Source of the DNA: an uncultured Roseburia sp.
GTDB taxonomy: Bacteria; Bacillota; Clostridia; Lachnospirales; Lachnospiraceae
Assembly (NCBI GenBank): GCA_900550935.1
Contig: URUD01000025.1
Location: 1-40,840, forward strand
Direction: 5' to 3'
Length of the DNA: 40,840 nucleotides
Part shown: piece by piece, positions 1 through 9,352 of the stretch
How positions within the stretch are numbered: position 1 is the stretch's first letter
Layout of the letters: every line of letters begins with the position of its first letter
Notes under the pieces: generated by a model
Databases searched by the model: none
What the model was told of the DNA's origin: nothing
The model's input: the letters and a program-made list of their open reading frames with translations, nothing else
Position numbers and translations under genes: made by a program

Positions 1-813
1 TGCAATCTGCGCAAGACCATCTGGAAGACTTTCAAAGCCTACCGTGTCGCGGATAAACTCGATATCCTCGATCTGCTTCACAGCGGCTGACACTGTTTTG
101 TTGATGTTTGCCGTCTCGCAGTTGACCTGGCGGTTTACATTTCCGCGCATTTCTTTTAAAATGCGGATGTTCTCCAGCTCCATCAGTGACAGATGGGCTT
201 CCATCACATTCAGGATATCTACGATCTGGCTTCCCTCTTTAATATATACCACATAATAGCGTTTGCGGATGACAATTTTTGCATCGATATCAAACGTCGC
301 CATAATGGACTGGATCTGGCGCGCTTTGGGCTCTGTCGCGCAGACGATCTCAAAATGGTAAAACTTCTCCGGATCACTGATCGATCCTGATGCGAGAAAA
401 GCGCCGCGCAAAAATGCCCTGCGGCAGCAGGGGTTCTGGACGACCACATTTCCCACCACAGAAAGATTCTCCCCAATCTCCCCGTCTTCCGATAGAAGTT
501 TTGTGGCTTTCAATACACGGAGCGCGTCCTCATGCTGTTTGACACAGACTGAATAGATCCTGTTTTTCCCAAGATGCGCGTTCCTCCGTATAGAAATGTC
601 AGTTTCTATATTAAATGTTTTTCTCAATAATGTAAAGCACTTTCTGGCAACCGTCACATTTTCTGTATGGATCTTGATGCTGTAATGATCGTCTCCGGAG
701 ATCTGGATCCGACCGCAAAGACTTAAGATCGCTGCGATCTCAGCGATCTGGCAGTGCCTTGCTGCGCTCATATGCCTGGAAAGTTCTTCCTTGATCCTGG
801 AAGAGAAAGACAT
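1..813 (-). CDS. whiA: WhiA, DNA-binding regulator (3' part beyond window edge)
   Basis: The frame is open from the ATG at 813 to base 1 and gives 271 residues. The family is normally about 310-320 residues, so only the C-terminal end of the helix-turn-helix domain is missing. The protein starts MSFSSRIKEELSRH, as WhiA proteins do. It carries the LAGLIDADG-like core, with CCRRAFLRGAFLASGS around residues 129-144, and then the start of the HTH domain (ANINKTVSAAVKQIEDIEFI). WhiA is a sporulation regulator in actinobacteria. In Firmicutes it is linked to cell division and chromosome segregation, and acts as a DNA-binding protein. It begins 2 bases after the rapZ stop, with a GGAGG ribosome site inside the end of rapZ, so the two are probably co-translated. 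The usual yvcK gene is not between them. Confidence 0.93.
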   Translation of the reverse strand, partial: MSFSSRIKEELSRHMSAARHCQIAEIAAILSLCGRIQISGDDHYSIKIHTENVTVARKCFTLLRKTFNIETDISIRRNAHLGKNRIYSVCVKQHEDALRVLKATKLLSEDGEIGENLSVVGNVVVQNPCCRRAFLRGAFLASGSISDPEKFYHFEIVCATEPKARQIQSIMATFDIDAKIVIRKRYYVVYIKEGSQIVDILNVMEAHLSLMELENIRILKEMRGNVNRQVNCETANINKTVSAAVKQIEDIEFIRDTVGFESLPDGLAQIA

Positions 814-815
814 GA

Positions 816-1685
816 CTACTTTCCTCCATCCTTCCCCGCGTCTCTGTGTTCCAGCCGGATCTCATACCGCCCGGACTCCGTCAGACGCTTAAATACTTCT
901 CCTGCGATCGTCACCGAACGATGACGTCCGCCGGTGCACCCGATCGCGATCACAAGCTGCGTTTTTCCTTCCTGTTCATACTTCGGGATCACAAATTCCA
1001 GAAGGTCATTCAGTTTCTTCAGGAATTCTTCCCCGGTGCCGCCCTGCATCACATAGTCCTGCACCGCTTTTTCTGTTCCCGTGTGAAACCGCAGTTCTTC
1101 CACATAGTAAGGATTCGGGAGGAACCGCACATCAAACACGAGGTCCGCGTCCGCCGGGATCCCGTATTTGAAGCCGAAGCTCAGAACCGTGATAAACATG
1201 CTGCTGTGTCCGTCGTTTCCCCGGTAAAGATTCTCCAGCTCATGGCGCAGCTCCTTTGTCAGAAGTCTGCTGGTGTCGATGACCTGGTCGGCCTCTTTTT
1301 TCAGGAAAGCGAGTTTTTCCCGCTCCAGCTCGATCCCTTTTTCCACGCGCCCCGTCCTTGAGAGCGGATGGCTCCGTCTCGTCTCCTTAAAACGCTTGAT
1401 CAGGACTTCATCGGAGGAGTCCAGAAACAGGATCGAGAACGGATATTTGTTCTCTCTCCATTTCCGGATGATCGTCTCAAGATACGGCAGTTCCTCACCG
1501 CTGCGCACGTCTACCCCTAGGGCGATATCCTGTTTTTCGCTCTGTCCGTTCATGACCAGCTCCGCAAATTTTTCGATCAGAAGGACCGGCAGGTTGTCGG
1601 CACAGTAAAATCCCATGTCTTCCATCATCTTTATCGCTGTACTTTTTCCTGCCCCTGACATTCCAGTTAATATTACGAATTTCAT
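816..1685 (-). CDS. rapZ: RapZ/YvcJ-type nucleotide-binding protein
   Basis: A protein of 289 residues with an N-terminal P-loop (GMSGAGKST, residues 8-16) and the conserved C-terminal GCTGGRHRSV segment of the RapZ/YvcJ family. The family binds ATP/GTP. In E. coli RapZ is an RNase E adaptor controlling GlmS. In B. subtilis YvcJ has nucleotide hydrolysis activity and affects competence; its molecular role in Firmicutes is less clear. I chose the ATG at 1685 because MKFVILTGMSGAGKS matches the family N-terminus and a GGGAG lies just upstream. An in-frame GTG at 1709 would add eight residues without family support. It sits between murB and whiA, the common Firmicute order minus yvcK. Confidence 0.92.
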   Translation of the reverse strand: MKFVILTGMSGAGKSTAIKMMEDMGFYCADNLPVLLIEKFAELVMNGQSEKQDIALGVDVRSGEELPYLETIIRKWRENKYPFSILFLDSSDEVLIKRFKETRRSHPLSRTGRVEKGIELEREKLAFLKKEADQVIDTSRLLTKELRHELENLYRGNDGHSSMFITVLSFGFKYGIPADADLVFDVRFLPNPYYVEELRFHTGTEKAVQDYVMQGGTGEEFLKKLNDLLEFVIPKYEQEGKTQLVIAIGCTGGRHRSVTIAGEVFKRLTESGRYEIRLEHRDAGKDGGK

Positions 1686-1722
1686 GTCACTCCCATGCCT
1701 TTCTGACACTCATTGCCCTGTT

Positions 1723-2631
1723 CTAAAACTCGCCAAGCATCTTTACTTCCGGCTCCAATGTCACTCCAAATTTCTCCTGTACGGTATCTGACACATCCTG
1801 CATCAGTCTGCGGATATCCGCTGCCGTTGCATCCCCGGCATTTATTACAAAACCACAGTGTTTTTCTGACACCATGGCACCGCCTACCTGATATCCTCTT
1901 AATCCGGCATCCATGATCAGTTTTCCGGCAAAATAGCCCTCCGGTCTTTTAAAAGTACTTCCGGCACTCGGATATTCTAACGGCTGTTTTTCACGTCTCT
2001 GCTGTTTTAAGGTGTCCATCTGAGCTAAGATTTCAGATGTTTCTCCCTGTTTTAACTTTAAGACAGCTTCAACCACAATATAATGGTTCTCAATGATATT
2101 ACTTCTGCGATAACCCAGGTTTAAGTCCTCCGCCTGTATCTGACGGAGCTCTCCCTCCTCATCCAGTACGGTAACCGATACCAGGATGTCTTTCATTTCT
2201 CCGCCATAGGCTCCCGCATTCATCACAACAGCTCCACCTATGGTTCCCGGGATCCCGGCTGCAAATTCCATACCGGAAAGCCCTGCTTTCGCTGCTTCCA
2301 TTGCGGTCTTTGACAATAACATCCCTGCCCCGGCCCGGATGGTGTCTCCGTTTATCTCGATCGCATCTTTGACGGAGAGCATCTCGATCACAAGACCCCG
2401 GATGCCCTTATCGCCAATTAAAAGATTACTTCCATTTCCAATCACACAGCAAGGTTCCCCCTGCTGTGCACATAGTCTGATGACTTTTTTTAATTCTTCT
2501 GTATCCGGTTGGATCAGCACATCAGCAGGACCTCCCACACGAAATGTCGTGTGTTTTTTCATCGGTTCTTTCTCTAAAATGTGGTCGTCTCTCACGATTT
2601 TTTTTAGTTCGTTTAAAAACTGTTCTGTCAT
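1723..2631 (-). CDS. murB: UDP-N-acetylenolpyruvoylglucosamine reductase
   Basis: MurB reduces UDP-GlcNAc-enolpyruvate to UDP-MurNAc with NADPH and FAD, the second committed step of peptidoglycan precursor synthesis in the cytoplasm. The 302-residue product shows the FAD-binding segments GNGSNLLIGDKGIRG and GIPGTIGGAVVMNAGAYGGE. It also has YRRSNI and the type II MurB active-site region PSAGSTFKRP, whose serine is the expected proton donor, followed by KHCGFVIN. The length is normal for the short type II enzymes. An AGAGG site precedes the ATG. It lies 45 bp downstream of the aminopeptidase and 37 bp upstream of the chosen rapZ start, within one minus-strand gene string. Confidence 0.95.
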   Translation of the reverse strand: MTEQFLNELKKIVRDDHILEKEPMKKHTTFRVGGPADVLIQPDTEELKKVIRLCAQQGEPCCVIGNGSNLLIGDKGIRGLVIEMLSVKDAIEINGDTIRAGAGMLLSKTAMEAAKAGLSGMEFAAGIPGTIGGAVVMNAGAYGGEMKDILVSVTVLDEEGELRQIQAEDLNLGYRRSNIIENHYIVVEAVLKLKQGETSEILAQMDTLKQQRREKQPLEYPSAGSTFKRPEGYFAGKLIMDAGLRGYQVGGAMVSEKHCGFVINAGDATAADIRRLMQDVSDTVQEKFGVTLEPEVKMLGEF

Positions 2632-2676
2632 TCTAACCTCTGTTTCTGTACTGATCTGTGCGATACGTTTTATTTT

Positions 2677-4080
2677 TTATAATGTTGCCTCTAAGAATAC
2701 GACATATCCGCGGAATGCCTCATACAGGTCAACTTTGCTGATGATCTCCCATGGAGCGTGCATGTTCAATACTGCCACACCGCTGTCGATCACATTCATG
2801 CCGTAATTTGCCAGGATATAAGCGATGGTTCCACCGCCGCCCTGATCTACTTTTCCAAGCTCTGCGGTCTGGAAACATACTTCGTTTGCATCCATGATAC
2901 CGCGCAGTGCACCAACATACTCTGCATTGGCATCATTGGAACCGGATTTTCCTCTGGAACCGGTATATTTGTTGAACACAAGTCCTCTTCCAAAATATGC
3001 AGCATTGCGTTTTGTCATGACTGACGGATAATTTGGATCAAATGCTGCGGATACGTCAGAAGAAAGCACTTTGGAATTGCGCAGTGCACGTCTTACCTTT
3101 AACTCGGAGTAATCTCCTGCTGCGTTCATAATCTCTGCAACGGTGTCCTCGAAGAAATGAGAGTGCATACCGCTTGCTCCCACGCTTCCGATCTCCTCTT
3201 TGTCTACTAACAGACATACGCTGGTGTATTCCGGCTCTTTCATCTCTAACATTGCCATGAAAGATGGGTAAGCACATACTCTGTCATCATGTCCGTAACC
3301 CATGATCATGCTGCGGTCAAATCCGTAATCTCTTGCCTCACCTGCCGGTACAACCTCGATCTCAGCGGAAAGGAAATCCTCTTCCTCTACACCATATTCT
3401 GCCTCTAAGATGCGTAAGATATTTGCTTTTACTTTTTCTTTTACGGCTTCTTTATCGTCTTTGTCTTCTGCCTGTGGGATGCTTCCAATGATGAGGTCTA
3501 AGTTTTCTCCCTCGATCACTTTTGCACCCTTTTTCTCAAGCTGGTCTGCAGAAAGGTGGATCAGAAGATCGCTCACACCAAATACCGGATCGCCCGGTTT
3601 GTCGCCGATGTTTACCTGAACTACAGTTCCGTCTTTCTTTACGATCACACCATGTAATGCCAATGGTAAAGTAACCCACTGATATTTTTTGATACCGCCA
3701 TAGTAATGGGTATCTAACAGTGCAAAATCAGTATCTTCGTATAACGGGTCCTGTTTTAAATCCATACGTGGGGAGTCAATGTGTGCTCCTAAGATATTCA
3801 TACCTTCTTCGATCGGTTTCTTTCCGATCACGAACATGGCGATTCCTTTTCCCATGTTATTTGCGATGATCTTATCTCCTGCCTTTAAAGCAGTTCCTTT
3901 CTCTATCACATCTTCCAGTTTTAAGAATCCGGCATTTACTGCCTTTTTCTCAAACTCTGTAACGCACTCTCTTTCTGTCTTGCAGTCAGATATAAATTTG
4001 CGGTAGTCCTCTGCAAACTGATATACTGCCTCTCTTTTTTTGCCTTCCGGGTATTTTCCCCATGCGTTCTGTCTTTCCAT
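2677..4080 (-). CDS. M18-family zinc aminopeptidase
   Basis: A 467-residue cytoplasmic dinuclear zinc aminopeptidase of the M18 (aminopeptidase I / LAP4) family. The visible metal and catalytic segments run in order: GAHIDSPRMDL (first histidine ligand and Asp), DKEEIGSVGASGMHSHFFED (catalytic Glu pair), SSDVSAAFDPNYPS, and the C-terminal NMHAPWEI histidine. Family members remove N-terminal residues from peptides, often acidic or hydrophobic ones. The substrate here cannot be read from the sequence. There is a GGAGG about 10 bases before the ATG. Its place between hprK and murB is not part of the classic uvrC-hprK-murB-rapZ-whiA order, so it looks like an insertion into that cluster rather than a functional partner. 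Confidence 0.9.
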   Translation of the reverse strand: MERQNAWGKYPEGKKREAVYQFAEDYRKFISDCKTERECVTEFEKKAVNAGFLKLEDVIEKGTALKAGDKIIANNMGKGIAMFVIGKKPIEEGMNILGAHIDSPRMDLKQDPLYEDTDFALLDTHYYGGIKKYQWVTLPLALHGVIVKKDGTVVQVNIGDKPGDPVFGVSDLLIHLSADQLEKKGAKVIEGENLDLIIGSIPQAEDKDDKEAVKEKVKANILRILEAEYGVEEEDFLSAEIEVVPAGEARDYGFDRSMIMGYGHDDRVCAYPSFMAMLEMKEPEYTSVCLLVDKEEIGSVGASGMHSHFFEDTVAEIMNAAGDYSELKVRRALRNSKVLSSDVSAAFDPNYPSVMTKRNAAYFGRGLVFNKYTGSRGKSGSNDANAEYVGALRGIMDANEVCFQTAELGKVDQGGGGTIAYILANYGMNVIDSGVAVLNMHAPWEIISKVDLYEAFRGYVVFLEATL

Positions 4081-4118
4081 TGTTTTTATGCCTCCATATG
4101 TTATTTTATAACCTGTAT

Positions 4119-5057
4119 TTATTCATCCTCTTCCGGTTTTTTGGTGAGGTTTTCCTGCACACGGCGGTATAACTCCTGTGCAGCGTTATATCCCATCTTT
4201 TTCTGTCTGTGGTTGACAGCGGCGGTCTCACAGATGACTGCAAGATTTCGTCCTGGACGGATCGGGAGTGAATGACATACGACTTTGTTGCCTAAGAACT
4301 CCGTGTATTCCTCTTCCAGACCAAGACGGTCATATTCATTGTCCTTCTTCCAGTCCTCTAACTTGATGACAAGGTCGATCTGCTGTTTCTCCTTAACACA
4401 CTCGACACCAAACAAGGTCTTAACGTCAATGATACCGATACCTCTTAATTCGATAAAGTACCGGGTGATATCCGGTGAGGTTCCCACCAGCATATGATCG
4501 TTGATCTTTCGAATCTCTACGACATCATCGGTAACAAGTCGGTGACCTCGGCGCACTAACTCCAGAGCTGCCTCGCTCTTTCCGATACCGCTCTCACCCA
4601 TGATCAGAAGTCCTTCACCATAGACATCGACCAAAACTCCGTGAATGGTGATGCAATGCGCAAGCTGTTCACTCAGACAGTAGATCAGCTCTGCCATAAA
4701 TCCTGATGTGCTTCTCTTGCTTCCGAATACCGGTAAATTTTTCTCCACTGCAATCGCAAGGAATGTGGCATCCGGCTGTAAATCTCTACAGAAAATAACA
4801 GCAGGAATATCATACTCCATAAATTCGCGGTAGATCTGTTCCCTCTTTTCACTGTCTAGCTGCTGTAAATAGGTATATTCTACCGTTCCTATGATCTGAA
4901 CACGCGACTGTTCAAAATGCTCAAAATATCCGCTGAGCTGTAATGCCGGTCTGTTTACATCACTTACCATGATGCGGTGTCCCTTTAAATCCATATCCGG
5001 CAGGAAATTGTGCAAATCCATTAATTGTGCTACTTTTGATACGCTAACTCCATCCAT
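4119..5057 (-). CDS. hprK: HPr kinase/phosphorylase
   Basis: HprK phosphorylates Ser46 of HPr (or Crh) with ATP or PPi and also reverses the reaction. It is the sensor of carbon-catabolite control with CcpA in Firmicutes. The 312-residue product has the N-terminal HPr_kinase_N domain (about residues 1-130). This is followed by HGVLVDVYGEG (about 140-149), the Walker A loop GESGIGKS (154-161) and the family signature ELRGIGIIDVKTLFG (203-217). Length and order are normal. A GGAG site precedes the ATG. It lies 76 bp downstream of uvrC, and a separate promoter can be seen overlapping the end of uvrC, so expression may be partly independent of ftsH-uvrC. Confidence 0.96.
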   Translation of the reverse strand: MDGVSVSKVAQLMDLHNFLPDMDLKGHRIMVSDVNRPALQLSGYFEHFEQSRVQIIGTVEYTYLQQLDSEKREQIYREFMEYDIPAVIFCRDLQPDATFLAIAVEKNLPVFGSKRSTSGFMAELIYCLSEQLAHCITIHGVLVDVYGEGLLIMGESGIGKSEAALELVRRGHRLVTDDVVEIRKINDHMLVGTSPDITRYFIELRGIGIIDVKTLFGVECVKEKQQIDLVIKLEDWKKDNEYDRLGLEEEYTEFLGNKVVCHSLPIRPGRNLAVICETAAVNHRQKKMGYNAAQELYRRVQENLTKKPEEDE

Positions 5058-5115
5058 ACCCTGGTCTCCTCACTTTTGTTTTTTACTCATACCGCAGTAA
5101 CATTCAGTTATCCTT

Positions 5116-5144
5116 AATATAGCACAAACCCTTTTATTCTTCAA
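5116..5144 (-). promoter_or_regulatory. Candidate promoter for hprK
   Basis: On the minus strand TTGAAG (5144-5139) is followed after 17 bases by TATATT (5121-5116). TATATT is preceded by TGC, an extended -10 arrangement. It overlaps the last codons of uvrC and would start transcription about 50 bases before hprK. Seen by eye only. Confidence 0.45.
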
Positions 5145-7011
5145 CTGCTGACGGCTTATGAAAAAAATCATAGACAGACTGGGCAGCCTGCTCATTCATG
5201 GTATCTGTCTGCATTAAGGTTTCCACATCCGCTTCCTTGATCTCATCCAAAGACTGGAACCGGCGCATTAACGCTTTTCTCCTTGCCGGTCCGATGCCAG
5301 GGATGTCGTCTAATACCGAATGTACCTGTCCTTTGCTCCTTAAGGAACGATGATACTCGATTGCAAACCGGTGTGCCTCATCCTGGATCCTTGTGATCAG
5401 TTTAAAGCCCTCACTGTTCCGGTCGATCGGGATTTCTACATTATTATAATATAACCCTCTTGTCCGGTGATTATCATCCTTTACCATACCAGACACCGGA
5501 ATATTTAATTTTAATTCATCCAACACCTTTAATGCGATATTGACCTGTCCGCGTCCACCATCCATCATGATCAGATCCGGGAAACGCGTGAAACTGCCAT
5601 ATTCCTCCGACAGATCTTTTTCCGCCAGTTCTTCCTGCTCTTTCATTCCATGCGTAAATCTTCTGGTCAGCACCTCATACATGGATGCGTAATCATCTGG
5701 TCCCGTCACAGTCTTTAACTTGAACTTACGGTAATCGCTCCGCTTTGGCTTTCCTTTTTCATAGACGATCATGGAACCTACCGTTTCAAATCCATTGATA
5801 TTGGAAATATCGAATGCCTCAACCCGCTGCAGATGTTCCAGTCCCAACAGCTTTTCGATCTCTTTTAAGGCACCGATCGTACGTCCCTCTTCCCGTCGCA
5901 TCTTTTCTCGGTCCTGAGAGAGGACAAGCTGTGCATTTTTCTTTGCCAGTTCGACTAATTTCTCTTTCATGCCTTTCTGTGGCACGCGGATGTGCACCTT
6001 GCTTCCCCGTTTCTGGGTCAGCCATGCCTCTAGGACCTCGATGTCTTCGACTTCCTCCTGAAGCATGATCTCTCTTGGCAGAAATGGGGTTCCAGAATAA
6101 AACTGTTTCAAAAACGTTGTTAATATCTGGCTCTTGCTGTCCTCATTTCCCAGTTTGATATAGAAATGATCCCTTCCGATCAGCTTTCCGTCACGGATAA
6201 AGAATACCTGCACCACTGCATCCCTGTCGTCTGCCGCCAGTGCGATGATGTCCTTGTCCTCTCCGTCGGTGTGCGTGATCTTCTGCTTCTGTGCGATCTG
6301 TTTTACGCTTCCAAGCAGCTCCCGGTACTCGATCGCACGCTCAAACTCAAGCTGTTCTGATGCCTCGTTCATCTTCTCTTCCAGTGACTTTAAAATAGGC
6401 GCATAATTGCCATTTAAAAATTCAACGGCGGCATCCACCTTCTTGCGGTACTCTTCCTTGCTGATATAGCCCTGGCAGGGAGCTGCGCACTGATGGATAT
6501 GATAATTCAGGCATGGACGGTCTTTGCCAGTATCACGCGGGAGATTGCGGTTACAGGTGCGCAGTCCGTAAAGTTTATTGATCAGCTCGATCGTATCTTT
6601 TACCGCCCCCGCACTCGTATATGGTCCAAAATACCGTGATCTGTCTTTTTTCTGCTGACGTGAAAAAAGGACTCTTGGATAATCCTCTCCAAGGGTCACC
6701 CTGATATACGGGTAAGTCTTATCATCCCGCAGCATTGTATTATATTTTGGCCGGTGCTCTTTGATGAGATTGCACTCTAAGACCAGTGCCTCCAGTTCTG
6801 AATCGGTAATGATGTATTCGAACCGTGCGATCTGCTTTACCATCTGCGCCTTTTTGATGCCCTCATCATGGCTCGGCTGGAAATACTGATGCACTCTTTT
6901 TCTGAGGCTGACCGCCTTTCCGATATAGATAATGGCATCCTTTTCATCGTGCATAATATAAACTCCCGGTGTATCCGGGAGTTTTTTAAGTTCTTCTTGA
7001 ATATTAAACAT
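5134..7011 (-). CDS. uvrC: Excinuclease ABC subunit C
   Basis: UvrC makes both incisions around a lesion in UvrABC nucleotide excision repair. The 625-residue product has the GIY-YIG nuclease domain at the N-terminus (LPDTPGVYIM and IIYIGKAVSLRKRV, about residues 11-40). A cysteine-rich stretch follows, with four Cys between GLRTCNRN and CAAPCQGY, as expected for the iron-sulfur site known in UvrC. It then has a UVR domain (about 205-240), the RNase H-like 5' nuclease domain with FDISN, and C-terminal helix-hairpin-helix motifs (LDDIPGIGPARRKAL). Its start codon overlaps the ftsH stop by one base (TAATG), so translation is probably coupled. Length is normal. Confidence 0.96.
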   Translation of the reverse strand: MFNIQEELKKLPDTPGVYIMHDEKDAIIYIGKAVSLRKRVHQYFQPSHDEGIKKAQMVKQIARFEYIITDSELEALVLECNLIKEHRPKYNTMLRDDKTYPYIRVTLGEDYPRVLFSRQQKKDRSRYFGPYTSAGAVKDTIELINKLYGLRTCNRNLPRDTGKDRPCLNYHIHQCAAPCQGYISKEEYRKKVDAAVEFLNGNYAPILKSLEEKMNEASEQLEFERAIEYRELLGSVKQIAQKQKITHTDGEDKDIIALAADDRDAVVQVFFIRDGKLIGRDHFYIKLGNEDSKSQILTTFLKQFYSGTPFLPREIMLQEEVEDIEVLEAWLTQKRGSKVHIRVPQKGMKEKLVELAKKNAQLVLSQDREKMRREEGRTIGALKEIEKLLGLEHLQRVEAFDISNINGFETVGSMIVYEKGKPKRSDYRKFKLKTVTGPDDYASMYEVLTRRFTHGMKEQEELAEKDLSEEYGSFTRFPDLIMMDGGRGQVNIALKVLDELKLNIPVSGMVKDDNHRTRGLYYNNVEIPIDRNSEGFKLITRIQDEAHRFAIEYHRSLRSKGQVHSVLDDIPGIGPARRKALMRRFQSLDEIKEADVETLMQTDTMNEQAAQSVYDFFHKPSAVEE

Positions 7012-9071
7012 TATTCACCATCATGATTTACTGTTGTGTTATCGTCTACGGTATGATCCACATAAGTACCCTTTGCGGCTTCATCCAGATTTTTGCGTGC
7101 TTCCTCTGCCTGCTCGAAGAAGGTCTTTTTATTTTCCTCCTCTTCCGGCTCCTCAATGCCTTTTAACTGGCGGAAGATCTTCATAAATTCTTTTCCGGTA
7201 ATGGTCTCATGCTCGTAGAGGTATTCAGAGATATGGTCTAACACTTCCCTGTTCTCGGTAAGGAGACGGATCGCCTCGTTGTAGCAGTTGTTGATGATGG
7301 AAAGGACTTCCTCATCGATCATGGCTGCGGTGTCCTCGCCACAGATCAGTCCTGCACGGTTATCCAGATACTGGTTGTCAACCGTTGCAAGACACATCAT
7401 ACCAAATTTATCCGACATACCATACTGTGTCACCATTGCTCTTGCGATTGCGGTTGCATGCTCGATATCGTTTGCCGCACCACTTGTCGCAGACTGGAAC
7501 ACAAGCATTTCTGCCGCACGTCCTGCCATGTAAGTTGTGATCTTGGCAAGCAGTTCATCCTTGGTCTGTAAGTATTTCTCTTCTTCCGGGGTCTGTAAGG
7601 TATAACCAAGCGCACCCATGGTACGAGGCACGATCGTGATCTTCTGTACCGGCTCTGTGTTCTTCTGTAAAGCTGTGACCATCGCATGACCAACCTCATG
7701 GTAAGATACGATCTTACGCTCCTTGTCGCTCATAATGCGGTCTTTCTTTTCTTTTCCACCTACTGCAACCAGCTCAAACGCATCAAACAGATCAGACTGG
7801 TTTACAAATTTTCTGCCATTCTTTACTGCATTGATGGCAGCCTCGTTGATCATATTGGCAAGATCAGATCCTACCAGTCCTGCGGTTGCAAGTGCCAGTG
7901 CATCCAGATCAACCGTCTCATCCATCATAACATCCTTGGAATGAACCTTTAAGGTCTCAAGACGTCCCTTTAAATCCGGTTTGTCAACGATGATCCGGCG
8001 GTCAAAACGTCCCGGACGCAGCAATGCCTTATCGAGTACCTCCGGTCGGTTGGTCGCTGCAAGGATCAGCAGTCCTTTTGAAGTATCAAAACCATCCATC
8101 TCTGCCAGTAACTGGTTTAAGGTCTGCTCACGCTCGTCGTTTCCGCCATAACGGCTGTCACGGCTCTTACCGATGGCATCGATCTCATCGATAAAGATGA
8201 TACATGGTGCCTGTTTCTGTGCTTCTTTAAACAGGTCACGGACACGGGATGCACCCACGCCGACGAACATCTCTACGAAATCAGATCCTGCCAGTGAGAA
8301 GAACGGTACCTTTGCCTCGCCTGCAACTGCCTTTGCCAGCAATGTTTTACCGGTACCAGGAGGTCCGACCAACAGTGCACCTTTCGGCAGTTTTGCACCG
8401 ATCTCTTTATATTTTTTCGGATTGTGTAAGAAATCTACCACTTCCTGTAAGGATTCTTTTGCCTCATCCTGTCCTGCGACATCCTTAAAGGTAACCCCTG
8501 TCTGTTTCTCTACATATACTTTTGCGTTGCTCTTTCCTACGCCCATTGCTCCACCGCCCATGCGGCGCATTAAAAAGCCAAGTAAGATCCAGATCAGTGC
8601 CAGCGGAATCAGATAACTTAAAATGCTGTAGATCCAGGTTGAAGTATTATCCGGGATCACACCATAGATCTCGACATTGTGCTCTTTTAACAGCGGAAGC
8701 AGGTCTTCATCTGCCACCCTACCGCAGTAATAGGTCATCTGGTAAGGCTTATTGGCGTTTTCTTCTTTGGTCACCGGTGTGATCGTGATCTCATACGAGC
8801 CAATCTCAACGGATTTGATCTCATCCGCTTCCACCTTCTGTAAAAACTCGGTATAAGAGATCTCCTGCGTGCTCATCTGGTTAAACTGGTTCGACACCAT
8901 ACTCATAATGAACAAAATGACTAACGACACCAGGATAAATGCCATGACAAACTGTCCGTTACGGTTGTTCTTTCCACCGTCGCCGCCGTTACCGCCGCCA
9001 TTTCCTCCGTTATTTCCATTGTTGTAATTGTTGTTTCCATTGCTGTAATTATTTGGTCCCTGATTATCCAT
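7011..9071 (-). CDS. ftsH: ATP-dependent zinc metalloprotease FtsH
   Basis: FtsH is a membrane-anchored hexameric AAA+ protease that degrades membrane and regulatory proteins. The 686-residue product has a first membrane segment at about residues 42-60, an extracytoplasmic domain, and a second segment at about 146-168. The AAA+ module has Walker A GPPGTGKT (236-243), Walker B IFIDEID (292-298) and the SRH region near 339-359. The zinc protease motif HEVGH is at 458-462. The first 40 residues are an unusual Asn/Gly-rich low-complexity tail. The C-terminus is acidic. The AAAGGA ribosome site lies 10 bases before the ATG. A promoter with a perfect TATAAT lies about 80 bases upstream. Confidence 0.97.
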   Translation of the reverse strand: MDNQGPNNYSNGNNNYNNGNNGGNGGGNGGDGGKNNRNGQFVMAFILVSLVILFIMSMVSNQFNQMSTQEISYTEFLQKVEADEIKSVEIGSYEITITPVTKEENANKPYQMTYYCGRVADEDLLPLLKEHNVEIYGVIPDNTSTWIYSILSYLIPLALIWILLGFLMRRMGGGAMGVGKSNAKVYVEKQTGVTFKDVAGQDEAKESLQEVVDFLHNPKKYKEIGAKLPKGALLVGPPGTGKTLLAKAVAGEAKVPFFSLAGSDFVEMFVGVGASRVRDLFKEAQKQAPCIIFIDEIDAIGKSRDSRYGGNDEREQTLNQLLAEMDGFDTSKGLLILAATNRPEVLDKALLRPGRFDRRIIVDKPDLKGRLETLKVHSKDVMMDETVDLDALALATAGLVGSDLANMINEAAINAVKNGRKFVNQSDLFDAFELVAVGGKEKKDRIMSDKERKIVSYHEVGHAMVTALQKNTEPVQKITIVPRTMGALGYTLQTPEEEKYLQTKDELLAKITTYMAGRAAEMLVFQSATSGAANDIEHATAIARAMVTQYGMSDKFGMMCLATVDNQYLDNRAGLICGEDTAAMIDEEVLSIINNCYNEAIRLLTENREVLDHISEYLYEHETITGKEFMKIFRQLKGIEEPEEEENKKTFFEQAEEARKNLDEAAKGTYVDHTVDDNTTVNHDGE

Positions 9072-9151
9072 AAGATATTGATCCTTTCCAACAGTTGCAG
9101 CTTTATGCTGTACCCGGATTTTATCATACTTTTATTACAAATTTCTACTTT

Positions 9152-9180
9152 ATTATATTGAAAAGAAAAATGAAAAGCAA
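9152..9180 (-). promoter_or_regulatory. Candidate promoter for ftsH
   Basis: On the minus strand TTGCTT (9180-9175), a 17-base spacer and TATAAT (9157-9152). The -10 is perfect and the -35 partial. It lies in the 281-bp AT-rich divergent region between ftsH and pyrG. I found no equally convincing pair for pyrG in that region, although TATACT (9277) and TATAAA (9291) are possible -10 boxes. Confidence 0.45.
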
Positions 9181-9352
9181 TACGAACTTGATGAACTTTT
9201 CTTGTTATTTCTAAAGATTTTATAAATTTCCATTTATCTTTTTTAGATTTTGCTGGATTTTGCAAATACTTAGTTGTATACTATATGGGTTATAAAATAC
9301 GTGAACTTTTTTATTTATCAATTTATACTTATTATATGAGGAGGATACCCCT

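Noticed and set aside
219..476. 85-codon minus-strand frame near the left edge
   Set aside because: It lies in another frame inside whiA, which is open and matches the family from 813 to 1.
8921..9265. 114-codon minus-strand frame reaching into the ftsH-pyrG gap
   Set aside because: It overlaps the start of ftsH in another frame. The sequence is low-complexity and the 5' part lies in the promoter region.
9072..9352. pyrG attenuator like that of B. subtilis
   Set aside because: No stable terminator hairpin or T-run occurs between the possible start sites and the pyrG ribosome site.
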